Shown here piece by piece: positions 1 through 12,830 of a stretch of 64,000 bases of DNA. The translations under genes were made by a program, and so were the position numbers. Under the pieces are notes generated by a model. It saw only the letters and a list, made by a program, of their open reading frames with translations, was not told the DNA's origin and made no database searches. The first letter of the stretch is position 1. Each line of letters opens with the position of its first letter. Source of the stretch: Harmothoe impar (Eukaryota; Annelida; Polychaeta; Phyllodocida; Polynoidae); the NCBI GenBank assembly GCA_947462335.1, contig OX381720.1, forward strand, positions 47,976,981 through 48,040,980, given 5' to 3'.

Positions 1-2792
1 AAATAAGAGGTGCTGACCCATTGAAGGAAAGTGGGTTCCTAGAAGGGGAGGGTCCAGGTGGAGGGGAATGACGGTCAGAGACCAATTCTACAGACCTGCG
101 GACTTGTTCCATGTCCCGTTAGTGACTCGTGTATGGAAATAGTCTATGAGTCGTACATGTAGGAATGGGCAGGTGTGTGTGTGTGGGGGGGGGGGGGGAG
201 GGACACGCCCCCAATGTGAACCCACCCGACACATGCTGCCTCAGAGCACCAGCACTGTACGGACCATGTTACAGTGCCACTCACTGTTACTCGTGCTAGT
301 ATTTAGTCCATCAGCAACCCACCACTGTAATGGCTCGTCTCTCACCCACTTGCATGAACTGACTTTGGGTAACACTCTTTATCTTCCTTGGAATATCAGC
401 TCCCTAGACCTACCTATCTGTCTGCCTCCTCCTATCCTCGCTGTATATTATCTCTGGCTATACGAAGGCTCTTTAACCAACCTCTTATTTCACCTTTTTT
501 TCTCCTGTCATACGTCTTACTCTAACAGGGACTATATACAAGTACAACTATTGCCCTATTATTTTCTCTCGCCTCTACCATATTGCTTCCCCATGCCACT
601 CCCTGTTTATGTGTCTAGCTCATTTTTACATCTCACCCCGTACCATGCCCCTTCCGCGAACCCCACATGCGGTCCATTCAGTACAGTTGTCTGTATGCTA
701 AACACTGGATAGACTATGCTACATAGACCCCCCCCCCCCCCCCCACCGCCCCATTCAGCATTACTCCGGCCCACCATGGCCGTGCTCTATCAGTCTCCAA
801 CTCCCAGCCCCAATGCCATGCTATGGGCTGGGAGCAGACCTTCTCTTGACTTTTGCGCCAGTTTGATGGCGCAAAATCTGTACATTGGGCAATACACACC
901 CAACTACAGTCATTTATCTAGATCAAAGTGGGTAATCAAGGCTAGTGGGTATTAACACTTTTATTTGGAAGAGGTAAATAAAAGATGTATATTGGACCAG
1001 ATGGCTGCTTGCTCCCAGGCTATCCAACTGGTAGGATAGACGCTGGCCGAGACCGGGCTCTATGGCAGACTAAGTGGCTGACAGACGCTGTTAGCTCTCT
1101 ACGTGATCTCGGTACTAAGCCGCCCAGACAGCTTAACCCTTTAACAACAGCAGCATCCCTCAACGCTTTGTGTTCATTTGTCAACATGATGCACCAATAC
1201 AGCGCTAGAGCATCAACCCTGCATTGCTGCTGCAGTACTTCCCGTTGTGAGGTGAATCAACCCCTCATGATGCATGAATGGAGCGGTAGTCATTTACTCC
1301 CCAGGACTGTATGCATGCACCATAATAAAAGAAGCGCTATGCTGGCACTAAGGGTTACGTAGACTACATTGCATTTGCTTTTTTCCTGCAGTTTCAAACT
1401 GGTGTTGATCTAAGTGCCACGTGAAGACAAATCCACACATCCCAGGCATTCTTGTACATTTACAATATCCCAATGGTCCATATATCACCAGGGGGATACC
1501 ACAGCAGCACCCTTTATATCAAACTCTAACGTGTACATTATACATGTGGGTGGCAGCCATGCTATTCTAAACACTTTATACAATGTACACTGCAACCATC
1601 AAACTTTACATAATATACAGATTCCCATCTGGGACACACATCCATAACCCATGAAACACGTAATAAAATCATGGCAATATCTACTATAGCACAAGTGTTG
1701 GCCATAGCCTTCCATCAGTCCCCATGGCCATGATAAAATCTCAATCTATGCTCGCATACAGGGGTAATAATCGTGTTGGCATCTGACCACGTAGATTATC
1801 CCCGGCCCCTATCTGTACAACTACTACCTCGGGGTATGCCTAGTAGCATGGGGTGTGTGGTTGTGTGTGAGCAGCTATACGGGACTAGCACATCCTGGTA
1901 CCTGAGGTAGTCGGGGGCTAAACTCCATCTCCTTATCAGGCTAATCTCCTCGCCTCACACCTTCAACAAAGGGGCTGATAATAAATTTTCCCATGGTGCA
2001 CTGCTCTGGAGTCGGCGGCCGAACCACAATGCATTACTCTGAGCCAACATGGCGGCCCCCATAGCCTAATGCGCTAGAACCGTATACAGAAAGGGTGCCC
2101 AATGTTACAGTGCACAGAGCATCCATTCTGTGTGACGGCTCACACTGGGAAACATGGGTTATCCATGATAGGACAGTGTGAGCAGCTCAGCCGGCAGAAT
2201 GATCACTGCGCCCCCTGGCACAGGGCATCCTTACTGCGTGGCTGTATGCTCTATGTATATATGACAAGGGGTAGGCGTCACTCTACAACTGGCCAATCCC
2301 AGACGCTACACACCTCCAAAGCCCTCTCTTTTCTCACCCATCAGAACCAACCCCTCGGGGAGTAAGCCTAATAGTATATACAGTCTGATTATCTGCGAGC
2401 AGCCACGCAGAAAGGATCCTCAATGTCAGTGTACCTCCCACCTCCCACCCCCCCCCTCCCCACATGCTTCATACAGAAGCGGTAGAACTGCGTCGTGTAA
2501 ATGTCAGTGGTTGGCATTAAGACACAGCTTGGTGAGACGCTGAGCTGCTCTGTGAGCTGCTCCCACACCACAACAAGACGCAGCAGTCACAGAGTGGCCG
2601 CGTGCTGTAGTATACCACACTAATGAGGCCCCTCGTGGTGGCCAGACACATACAGGGTCACCGCCGCCTGCAAGTGGCAGTAAGAATGGCAGCATCAAGT
2701 AGCTTGTATCAGGACCTATAGTGTCCAGCTATCATCATCTATTGCAGCCTAATATCATTATTATGTCTTTGTTTTGTAATGCTATATGTACA
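1..2792. other. No supported gene; probable clathrin intron 2 DNA
   Basis: I see no exon with recognisable protein similarity on either strand. Homopolymer G and C runs occur near 183-198 and 728-744. Open frames here are compositional and have no family signature. The clathrin heavy chain gene continues leftward from its exon 2, so this stretch is most simply part of that large intron. A separate gene with weak similarity cannot be excluded. Confidence 0.5.
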
Positions 2793-3168
2793 TAAGGCCA
2801 CACCAAATAAAAAAGTTGGTCTACAGATTTCCCGCACCATATTTTCGAAAATGGAAAAAAAAAAAAAAAAAAAAAAAAATTGTGTCTATGGGGCGCACCC
2901 GCATTATTTTCTGAGAAATTGGATTTTTTTTGATTTTTTTTGGTGGTGGCCTTTTCTGCCATTGTTAGCCAGAAAATATCAGTTTGTAAGAATAACAAAA
3001 AGATTTTCTCCCAGGAAAAAAAAAAAATATCGCCCGCCCCCTTATTCAAGGTTGAAATCCATAGCCAAAAAAAAAATTTGGAAAAAAAATAATAAAAAAT
3101 TCGCCCTACCGCACCTTTTTTTGGAAAAGAAAATCCGTAGACCAACTTTTTAATTTGGTGTGGCCTAA
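2793..3168. mobile_element. MITE with long TIRs, TAAGGCC-ended family
   Basis: The left end (TAAGGCCACACCAAAT, then AAAAAGTTGGTCTAC) and the right end (GTAGACCAACTTTTTAATTTGG, ending TGTGGCCTAA) are inverted copies of about 35 bp. The inside is A/T-rich with long A runs and no coding potential, so this is a non-autonomous DNA element. The end sequence resembles those of the elements at 8,711 and 28,211. Confidence 0.85.
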
Positions 3169-6100
3169 GATCAGATCTCTGATATATGTATCGCATTTTG
3201 ACAGCATGTGTCAAAAGACAAACATGTAGGCATAACCTCCCCAATGATACACAAAAGTTAAATAAATTATACTCTAAAATCATTGTATAGTTACAAGTCA
3301 GCGCCATTAAGTCTTTGTTGGTTAGCTAACCCAATTTCAGGTTGCTGTACCCTCGACCTTTACTCAAACCACATGCCTCCCTAGCTCCCAGGCAGGAGTA
3401 AACATAACTCACCCTGCCAATTATAGCTCCTATTTTTTTGCGTTTGTCTATTTCAAGCTGGCGGCCAGCCCTATATCACTGGGCTCAACAGTTTGGGCTG
3501 TGATCACAATAGAAGCCACCGTCTACTTTGATACTAACCAGGGCACTCGTTCATGATAAATGCTCCACTATGAGTGATAAAGCACATAATAGACCTGCAC
3601 ATTGACAAATCATCCACGCGAGACGGCATCAATACACTGTAACCCATTTGCCTGTGTCATGTTCCTAATGGCACAAACCCTGCATGCAGTCAGTGCCCAG
3701 GCGTCTTTACCTACATGCCATGTCGGCTATCTCTCCATGCCTGCCTCACTCGTCCTGAAGCAGTCAGGAGTAAAGCGTTGTCCTGTCGGCTCTAACCCAC
3801 CGTAACGCCTCATGGGGATCATGTACAATACACATATTGGTAGATGGCATGCCACCACAATGTAGCAGTTGTCTGCCTGTTCCGCAAAGCTTCTTCAAAT
3901 TTCAAGTAAATGATAATGCTTGGATTCCCCTCCACCTTTCCCTTTTCTTAACATTTCTTTATTTATCGAGCAATTTTTTTTAAATGATCTCTACATTTAA
4001 GGTTATTTCATTACCAGTCATTTTCTTGGCAAACTGGGTCTATCGATTTTATTTCCTTGCGACAGTCTTTCACACTTGAGACATGCAGAGGCTGTAAGAT
4101 TCTTAGAAGACGGTCTATGTTGGACAGCTGGTTCCCGAGTGCTAACCTATAGCCTAACCTAGCCCAAGGTGGGTTCCTATTGTGGACTTATGTATCCCTA
4201 GAGAAAGGCAGCCAGTTTTTAACAAGAGCTAATGTAACCCCACATGACATTAGTTTGTGTAACAACTAACATACTCTCGAGCTGCTCCCCACTAGCGAGC
4301 AGCTCGACTGGTGCCAAGTGCTCCTGCACCACTTTAGCAGCTCACCGTCGACCCGTAAACCTCATTTACAGCGTTATCCCCATCACCTCAGAGTGCTTTC
4401 TTACAACCGCCGCACTGTCGAGAATAAGCGCCCTCGCTTTTGTAGATTTTGAGGTATGATGACCACTGATTCTCTTGCGAGACAGGCGCTTAAAAACATG
4501 ACGCTTAAACGAGATGGTGGAATCATGGATTCCAACTTAGAAACTAGAACTACAGGCATGGCCAGGGGCATGATTTTAGTAAGTTACAGAGTATCTAGTA
4601 ATCACATCATTTGGCGGGCCCTGGCTGGTGATGTAACTGAGTCGGTGGTTAGCATCCGCCAAGCGCCTCATCACATCTGCTCCCCTCATTAGTAGCCTAT
4701 TGTCAGTAGACGACACGATAGCTGACACGCGCCTCGCGAAAACAGTGCGCTGCCAGCGGATCTCAACCGTTGCATGCTACAAGAAACGGTGATATTTCAG
4801 ACGCGGCGCAGCACTCCATGAAATGTGCCACTGGTTGGTTTGGGAGTGGGTGTGGTGGGTTGTCAGGTGATAAGATGGTCATGGGACTAATAGACCGAAA
4901 CTTGATGTGATCAATATGGAAGGGCCGTGTTAATATTAACACAGCTAGGTTCTCCAATACTCACACACTGTGTCAGGTCCACTCTCCAGGTCTACTCCTG
5001 CTAATCTCATCGATCTTTAAATTAGTAACCACTATTTGATGTTATCAGGAAATGCCTAGAAATCTTGGATACATAAGAGTTCGTTACTACGTTTTCTTGC
5101 TCCTTCTTCTTCTTTTATTTTTATTTAATTTTTTAAAATATTTGTGGGGTTACGGGGGGTCGATTAAAGAATAATCAAACACTAATTAAATGTATAATCT
5201 GCTATCCTTGAGGCCATGAGGGATTAACATTGGATGATTTCCAGGGCTAGCATGCAATGTCGCTAATTCTGGCGAGGCTTATACTCATTGAGTTATAGAC
5301 AGGTGTTAAGAGTTCCGCCCATACCAGCTGACGTAAAGGGGTAGGAGGAGGACAGAGCCGTGACGTTATGTCATGACCCCCACCTGGGGCTGGGTGCCGG
5401 CGTGAGGCGGCTGCTTGTACACGGCCGCTGGGTACCAGAGAGGCTTATTGACCACCAATAGCAGATCAATAAGGCATTGTGCAGTCACAGTCTGTGTAGG
5501 TAAGGTGACGTACCACAAACACTACTCACTGCCGCGCTATTAGTATGCTCAATTCTAAGTCTTACTATAATATAAATATATTAGTGTTTTTATTAAATTC
5601 AGTATTTCAATGGCTAAAATGTCTCTAAATCTGATCTTAAAGACTGTTTCCTCAATCATCGTGCTAACGATGAACTAGGGATACAATTGATTTACAATGT
5701 GTTATAGTCACTAGTGTGGTTTTATAGGGCAGGAGTAGAGATCGTTTTGAAGATGTCAGTCTCATCCAAAAGAATAAGTACCGGAAGGCATACATTAATA
5801 CAAGACATGGTCAGGGTCTAGTTGTGACGGTGAGCATGCTCTAGTACTGCAGGTGTGCTGCAGCGGGGAGTGTGGGAGGGTGACCTGGTTGTAGCGGCAG
5901 TCTGGTGACACAGCTGGTGCAGCATGATGGGGGTCTGACTCAGTACTAGTACAAGGCCCTACCTGTAGCTGTGCTTATTGGGGCGCACCAGGCGCCATGC
6001 ACTGCTGGTAGGTGGGGGGTCAATGCTAGGGGTCAGCCGGGGTCACTATGACTATGAGGCCAACCTTCATAACAGCTTAATCGTATAGAAAACCCTAACC

Positions 6101-8710
6101 TCATTAGTAACCCCCCCCCCCCCTCCCTGGGGTGAACCAATTAATTATGCTAATTCCATCCATTCCATCCTCATCAGGTCTCGGCAGGACCGGTCTTGTA
6201 GCGGCCACGCCCCCTGACCCTCCTCCAGCTGCTGGTCTAGATTACAGCAGATAGCTTATCGCCATAGGAGATTTTATATCAGACACAGCAGGGAGGGGCT
6301 CGTATAACTCCCTGTTGTTATGGTAACGAGCTGTGTTTACTCACTGCTCTACTTTACAGCCTGGAGGGCAGCCTGGACGCCTGGAGGGGTGCAAGTAGGG
6401 TGGGAGGTGCAGGGTGGGGTAGGGTTAGGGAAGGGGTCAAAGGGATTGTTGTCATGACCAAAACAAACAAACCCGCCTTCTTTCCCAGTGGATAAGTACA
6501 TGTAACGCACCATTAAGTATGTTACACTTACATATTGGGTATTTAGCATAAGTCAAAGCTAACAGGGTTAATCACCTTGTTCATGGACAGATCATCACTA
6601 AGTACCATTGGTGTATTAAGAGGAATGATGCTCTACATTATATTATATCAATAACATGATACACAAGTTATTGATTTGTATAAAAGCTACAGAAGTCATT
6701 GATTATATATGCTACTATGCTCTATGCAATCTAGGTCCCCATAGCCTCAGTGACCCCGCTTCCACCACCCCCGCTGTGCATCAACCCGAGCTGACCCTAA
6801 CTCTATTCTAGTCTAAGAACCCCAAATCCCTTCTAATCCCCAGTTATACCATAAACCTATTCTATCAGTTACTTTGTCAAACTGCTATCTCTCAAACTAT
6901 CTCAGACACCCCCGCGTCGTTCTTCTTCCGTCCAAAACTCTATCATATATACAGGGTTCTCCACAGACTCAAAAATCACACCGTAAATTCTGGCGCGCCA
7001 ACATATAGAAAGCGCGCCATGTAATGTTTTCCAGTAAAAGGGGCCAAAATGAGAATAACTCCTATTCATAAGTCATGGATATATGTGGTTTTTTTTCAAT
7101 AAAAATGTTTATGAGTATAATCTTTTTTGATAGATGGATATAACGATTTTTTTCAATTAAAAAAAAGTTAAAATGGCTATAACTTCTGTTCTAATTGATG
7201 GATTTTCAAAAAGGGAGGGGACTGCAGCCGGCCCAGTCTCCAGCTGCCCAGTATTGATTTGCTGTGGAGTCCAGGAGTCTTGGTGGACTCACCAGCTTCC
7301 AATCAATCACTACTAGCCTGGTCTATAGACCACGGCCTGCCCCAGGACGGCTACTGCTAACGCCATCATTGTACTAACTACTTCTACCCCATCAATATAC
7401 ATGTAGTAACTACCACTAGGATATGAACTACCACCATCAATAGTGACTCTGGAAGTAAATCTGGTATTAGGGATGATCTTGATACTGATCCCCATATTTC
7501 CTCACACTTTTTTGAGTTTAATAATACGCCTGGTATTGATAGTGTTGGTCTTGTACAAGCGCAGGAGGCAAGGTGCATTATCTAGGCGGGACAGTTTAAA
7601 ATGTTGCGGAGGATACATCTGGTGCCAATGATAACTTTATAGCGTTTACTGACTGAGTAGTATATAACATCAAATCTATTTGAAAGTAGGCGTTGGTTGA
7701 CACAGTAACATGCTAGCGCATCCATTTAATTAATATTGTATATTATGTATACTTGAATAGACCATCGGTTATTGCCATGACAACACGTCATCTGGCTGAA
7801 ACTGTGGCATAACTCCACTTTTGTATTACATTGTAATCCATTGCTGTGAGTAGTGAGCATTAGTCCTGGTATTGTTACCCATTGAACATTATAATGCCAA
7901 GGGTCGTTAGGGGTTACACCTCTAAAAAGGGCATCTCGTGACACTGATAGTACTAGTGTATGGTCGCCTCCCCCTCCCTCTACCAGTGAGGTGGTGTAGA
8001 CATGCACGGTCCCACACTAGTACCGGTATGTACGGGGGTTGGTCATGACACACAGGCTATTATTAAGGTCAATACCACACCAGGTGATTGCTTCCCACCG
8101 GCTGACACCCTAATCCTGTCTGCTCGGTTAATCCTCTCGTTAATATAGTGCTAGCTGCAGTATTCAGTGCTAGGACCATCATTATTATTTTGTATTTTTA
8201 ATGTGTTCAAACCTAAAATAGGGCCCTAAAACAATATATGACGTGTACTGTTTCTCATTTGATGAACAATATTCAGTATTAAAATAATATTTAAATATTG
8301 AGAATTCCAATGAACTAAATTTAACCTCCGTTAAACCAATAATAAAGGATGCTATAAGATTATTCTCGCAATGTCGTAGGGATGGTGAGCATTTCTTCTT
8401 GTATTTACCAATGTAAATTTATCAACATTTTCAATTTGCCATCACTGCCCTGAAGGCATAGTTATTTAACTCTGTTGCATTTCCCTACTCATCTCTTTTT
8501 AAAGTGTTGGGCAATGAATACAGTAGCCTAATTAATATTTTTTAATGCAGCCATCCAAGAAGCATGGGTTTTCTGTCAACCTACGCTACCTACATAACGA
8601 TCAACAAGGCCCAGCCAAATGTGTTGACAATATTCCGATTATTCAAATTATGTTTGGGCTGAAATTGTCAAATATATTCCTATTTGTTTGATGGGCTCTG
8701 TGCACCTGCA
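3169..8710. other. No supported gene; low-complexity intron-like DNA
   Basis: There are no recognisable exons of clathrin heavy chain or any other family. The sequence is A/T-rich and unique-looking, with a C run near 6,110-6,123. The minus-strand stretch 8,007-7,313 has coding-like open segments, but no family could be named. It is treated as an observation and not as a gene. Confidence 0.45.
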
Positions 8711-8979
8711 TAAGGCCACTCTTTTTTTATTCTTTGGGTTACGGGCCCGCCGCACTACCTTGAAAACCCCCGCTCTAAAAATGAAATTGTGAATCTCCAA
8801 TTAAATTGCTATGTGTCAGTTTTTACGGCGTGTAAATCGGACCATTATTAAAGATTTTAAGTAGTAAAACGTGAAAGACAAATTTTTATTTTATTTTAAT
8901 TTTTTTTTATTTCGTCCTCCGTACCTGAGAAAATTTTCATGGTGTCCGTAACCCAAAGAATAAAAAAAGTGTGGCCTAA
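8711..8979. mobile_element. MITE with about 34 bp TIRs, TAAGGCC-ended family
   Basis: It begins TAAGGCCACTCTTTTTTTAT and ends with the near-exact inverse, ATAAAAAAAGTGTGGCCTAA. The inner part of each arm (TTCTTTGGGTTACGG) also matches. It is 269 bp with no coding capacity. The termini share TAAGGCCAC with the 2,793 element, but the interior differs. Confidence 0.88.
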
Positions 8980-10091
8980 TATTCAGTATGTTTATAGTTG
9001 TACACATTTACAACGTTTTTGTTATGGGGGATCGTGGCTTCATAGTCTTAAGGACTCAAAGAACGTCTTCCCAAGAACTCGTGGCTACATGCCAAATAGA
9101 CTCGAATTACATGACAAGTCTATGTCATGCTATACCAGCACACCCCCACACAACACAATACAAATATACCTCAATACAACCACATGGACCCCTATGACAC
9201 AGTGTCTTTCATTTACTCATGGCATATCAGGTCTGACAAAAGTGTTCCAGTTACCCGACCCTATCTAGCTACATAGGGCCATTTTAAACTAATAGCTATT
9301 TTAATGTGCATCTCATTTTTGTAAGAAATGGACAAATCCAAATCTGGCTCACATATTATTCAAAAGCATGGCATCACGCATTCACAATTAAAATCCGAAT
9401 CATAATCATGAGGGCAAACGTTATGGTATATGAAAATGAAGCTATTGTCGCTACTACCCCCATAATAGCCAAGCAGTGACTTGGAGAACAGTTTGCGAAA
9501 AGAGTTAATTTCTGCGGAATGTACCCTGAGGCTAGGTGGCCTCTGACCAGACTGTCCAACTCAGTGGGTGTACATACTCAGTAAGTGTATACCATTGTGG
9601 GGAGGGGGAGGAGGTAGCCATGCTCCAGGGAGAAGTGGCACCATAATACTTAATGGTAAATGGCCACCCCTCCCCCTGCCAGGTACCATTCATGACATAA
9701 GCAGACAGACTCATGATTTAGAGTGCTGCCCATTTTGGCAATTGATATCTGAAATCCTTATCACCACATGGTAGTGGGAGGTTCCCAATGTATTCCCTAT
9801 CAGCTTGGAACCATCGACCTACTATCAGGGGAGGGAGGCCTTGCTGGATATGGTTGGGAGGAGGATACTACCTTGTAGGGGATAGATATGCAAGTACATG
9901 TACAACAATATACCCCTATATCGTGATTCTGTCCAATATGGGCCCTACAACTGTAGATGTCCATCCACGATGACTATTATTAAGATTATCACCGGGAGTC
10001 AAGTAGTATATAGGAATGAAACTTGGATGTTATACATGTACATAGAAAAGTGAGTCAAACCAGGCTGCCTGGAAAATATATTGCCTACATG
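8980..10091. other. No gene seen
   Basis: This is non-repetitive A/T-rich sequence with one G-rich run near 9,600. No protein family similarity or RNA structure was recognised. Confidence 0.5.
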
Positions 10092-10437
10092 CAGTGTTGC
10101 CGAAATTTTTTCTCAAAGCAGGCCAAGGTGGCCTGCGTCTTGGCATCTTAGGCAGGCCATTTCGTTCTCACGCAGGCCATATAAATTTTGATATTTCAAG
10201 GTACTTTCAAAAACTTCATTATAACTTATAACTACTCCAAAAACTTAAAGGAAATTGAAAAAAAATTCAATTCTACAAATTTGGCTCTATCTTCGCTTCT
10301 AATTGACCGATTTGAAAAATTCTTTCACCATTAGAAAGCTGAGATCATGGCAGGTCATTGTGGCCTGCGTCCTTAGGCCCTACGCCGGCCATTAAGATTC
10401 TACGCCGGCAAAAGCCGGCGTTATTTCGGTAACACTG
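10092..10437. mobile_element. hAT-like MITE, first of a tandem pair
   Basis: It begins CAGTGTTGCCGAAAT and ends ATTTCGGTAACACTG, giving inverted ends of the CAGNG type seen in hAT elements. Internal palindromes such as AGGCCAAGGTGGCCT are repeated. ACATG is present on both outer sides and could be a short target duplication. A second copy starts 11 bp downstream. Confidence 0.82.
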
Positions 10438-10448
10438 ACATGGTAGTA

Positions 10449-10822
10449 CAGTGTTGCCGAAAACTTTTTATACTCACAGGCCAAAGTGGCCTGTGTGACT
10501 GTGTCGCGACATCTTACATAGGCCATTTACCCTCTACACAAGCCATATCACCATGCATTGATGTATTGTGCATCAGTATGTGTAAATATAGATGTAAATG
10601 TTTCTCATTGCTTAACAGAATTGATTAAAATGTTCAAATTGATTGAAAAATTTAGACATGGCTATTGCTCTGCTTCTGATAGGAGTATCTGAAAAATTCT
10701 TTCACTGCTGGAAAGCTGAGGTCATGGCCGGCCATTGTGGCCTGTGTCTGATGGTCTCACATCGGCCATCAGGATTCTACATCGGCAAAAGCTGATGTGC
10801 CGATGTAATTTCGGCAACACTG
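10449..10822. mobile_element. hAT-like MITE, second of a tandem pair
   Basis: Same family and orientation as the element at 10,092. It begins CAGTGTTGCCGAAAA and ends TTTCGGCAACACTG, and has the same GGCCTG/CAGGCC palindromic interior. The two copies have diverged substantially, which argues against a very recent duplication. Confidence 0.82.
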
Positions 10823-10939
10823 GGCAGTAGTTTGATACAGTTCAACACAGGCAAAAATCACACATACCATACATTAAACCTTTATGAGAAGGCCTCTGTC
10901 GTCTATATACTAGTACAGTAACCACATATGTCTACCTAC

Positions 10940-11147
10940 CTTTGAGTGCGATGACTTTGCTGGTGGGGTTCATGATGGCCGAGTCAGCCGAGATGGGTCT
11001 GCGGATGGGATTTGTTGCATCGGCCATGTCAATGATGACAACTTGGGCGCTGTCCCCCACCTTCTCACGTACGCAGATGAACTTGTCTGATTCCATCGTA
11101 AGCGTGCTGAAGCCGATGTTTGCTGCGTTGATTCCAACATTTTGAAG
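10940..11147 (-). CDS. CLTC: Clathrin heavy chain, exon 2 (N-terminal beta-propeller)
   Basis: Clathrin heavy chain forms the triskelion legs of the coat that buds vesicles at the plasma membrane, trans-Golgi network and endosomes. This 208 nt exon encodes 69 residues starting [10 protein letters not shown] and including the family-invariant segments [15 protein letters not shown] and [14 protein letters not shown], from the terminal-domain propeller that binds adaptor clathrin-box peptides. A CAG acceptor precedes it and a GTAGGT donor follows it. It joins in frame to exon 1 at 12,600 and ends in phase 1. Downstream exons are not in the window. Against the animal consensus I see only conservative changes (for example MADATNP for MNDPSNP), which supports an intact, constrained gene and not a decayed copy. 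Confidence 0.96.
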
Positions 11148-12599
11148 CTGTTGGCAAGAGGATATATATAGACTTTACATACAAACTCATGTTTATTTAT
11201 AACGAAAGCTAATATTGGTACACAGGTCTGGGCAAATGGCACATACACAATGTGGGGGTGAACATAGCTTTATCTTATCAACATTGCTGTAATTTAAAAT
11301 GATTCATATTATGTTGGTTACAAGTATCCAGTCTAACTGTTTGTCCACATTGGAAACTAACGACTTTTAATCCCTTATAATAGTATGTACTACATTTCTA
11401 TGCAGGTTTTCTATAGCTGCCTTATTATATCATTCTACACAAGCATGCTTGTATTGCATTAAAGCTGTCTATAATATTCTAAAATGTAAAGCTTATGCGA
11501 GTAAGGATCAGAAGATAAACATGTGTGATTGATTAAATACTAGTGGATCAATTGGAATCTGGACTATTGGTTTTAAGCAAGTGCTATTTGGACAATTTGG
11601 TTTAGGGGGTGGATCCCGACTAGTCCCCCTGCCCTATTATCGGTATATGCTACCTTGGACTCAGGTAACCTACTTATCAACCAATATCATATGGTTACGC
11701 TCTATTAATGGTATTATAGTATGGAGAAACTTTCCCTTTGTAGACGGAAGGTTAGACAGCTGGATTTTGCAAGACAGTAATGACAAATCCCAATACACAT
11801 CAAACACAACCAAGACTACCATCCATATCTATAATATCTAGACCATAAGGGCACTCAGCTGGCCTAATCAGAGATAAACATAACCCACTCCCCCTGACCT
11901 GTCATGAATCAAAACACTCTCAGCAAAATTCAGGAATATCCATGTACTAACACATTAAAGATGTTTAAATTTGTGGTAACTGGCGATAAGGGTTCAAGGG
12001 AATAAGTTGACAAATCTGACGTCAGAGTATGTTCGGGGAAAACCACCTGACGGCCCACTAGTACAGCCATGGTATACGCCCCCCGACTGTCTCGACATCG
12101 ATGTCAACTCTTGTGTACTGTCAAACACTGAAGCCACTTACACCCCAATACACAGCCAATTCTGTCAACAAAAACGCCCAGGAATCGCCAGTCTTCACAG
12201 ATCTGAGATATTGTATATGTTAAATGTGATAAGGAATGTTTTACGGGTCAAGATTTGGTGATAGAATTGTATTTGGAGGTGTTGTTTTGCTGCGACACGT
12301 CACGGCCAAAATGACAGACACCGGCCGGCAAGGACAAGAACGCGTCGGGAGGGGAGTCAATTCTTTTAGGGTTCACAATAAAATGGACCAATGTGGGAGT
12401 TTATAAATTTGAATGTAACAAGAATACATCCTTATACGTCCGATTATGATAAACATAATCGTGAGATTGTGCCAGAAAGCCAACAGTTTAGTAAAATCTC
12501 GAGAATACGGGCTCGGATTTTCAGGGGCGTGTTTGGCTTGGCCAGCATAATCTTGTGGGAGGTGGTGATAGTGCACAATTTCAACGCTGCTTTACCAAC
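11148..12599 (-). other. Clathrin heavy chain intron 1
   Basis: It is bounded by a GTTGGT donor after exon 1 and a TTGCCAACAG acceptor before exon 2. It is 1.45 kb of mostly A/T-rich sequence with no recognised element or exon. The open frames at 11,581-11,841 and 12,391-12,654 overlap this intron or the real exon and show no family signature. Confidence 0.85.
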
Positions 12600-12641
12600 C
12601 TGTATATGCTCCTGGAATCGTATTGGTAATATTTGTGCCAT
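12600..12641 (-). CDS. CLTC: Clathrin heavy chain, exon 1 with start codon
   Basis: It encodes MAQILPIRFQEHIQ, the canonical N-terminus of clathrin heavy chain, 14 codons ending exactly at a CAG|GTTGGT donor. The first intron is in the same place as in other animal clathrin heavy chain genes, where exon 1 ends at the equivalent Q. The ATG at 12,641-12,639 is preceded by CAAGG. Splicing to 11,147 continues in frame with LQNVG. Confidence 0.97.
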
Positions 12642-12830
12642 CCTTGTTCCTTGAAAGCGCCCCCGTATGAGTTTTTGTGGTTTTGATCAGTGCCGTTCCT
12701 CCCAAAAGTGTCAAAATCCGGTGGCTTTCTCTTGTCACCTCTTCCTTCACCAATCCAAGATGGCGGCCACCGGGGAGAGGTAGTGGAAGTAGTTCTGTCA
12801 TATCCATACGCCTGTGATACTATAAATAGA
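12642..12830 (-). promoter_or_regulatory. Clathrin heavy chain 5' UTR and probable promoter
   Basis: This G/C-richer stretch lies directly upstream of the clathrin start codon. It contains AAGATGGCGGC on the plus strand at 12,757-12,767, a perfect YY1-type element, next to CCAAT at 12,750-12,754. No TATA box is evident. YY1 sites close to the start are typical of TATA-less housekeeping promoters, which suits a clathrin gene. The exact transcription start cannot be read from sequence. Confidence 0.6.

Noticed and set aside
146..712. 188-codon open frame on the plus strand
   Set aside because: It starts in a poly-G tract, has no recognisable domain or signal, and its composition follows the surrounding non-coding DNA.
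2735..3307. 190-codon minus-strand frame rich in Phe and Lys
   Set aside because: It crosses a MITE with long A/T homopolymers and is a compositional artefact.
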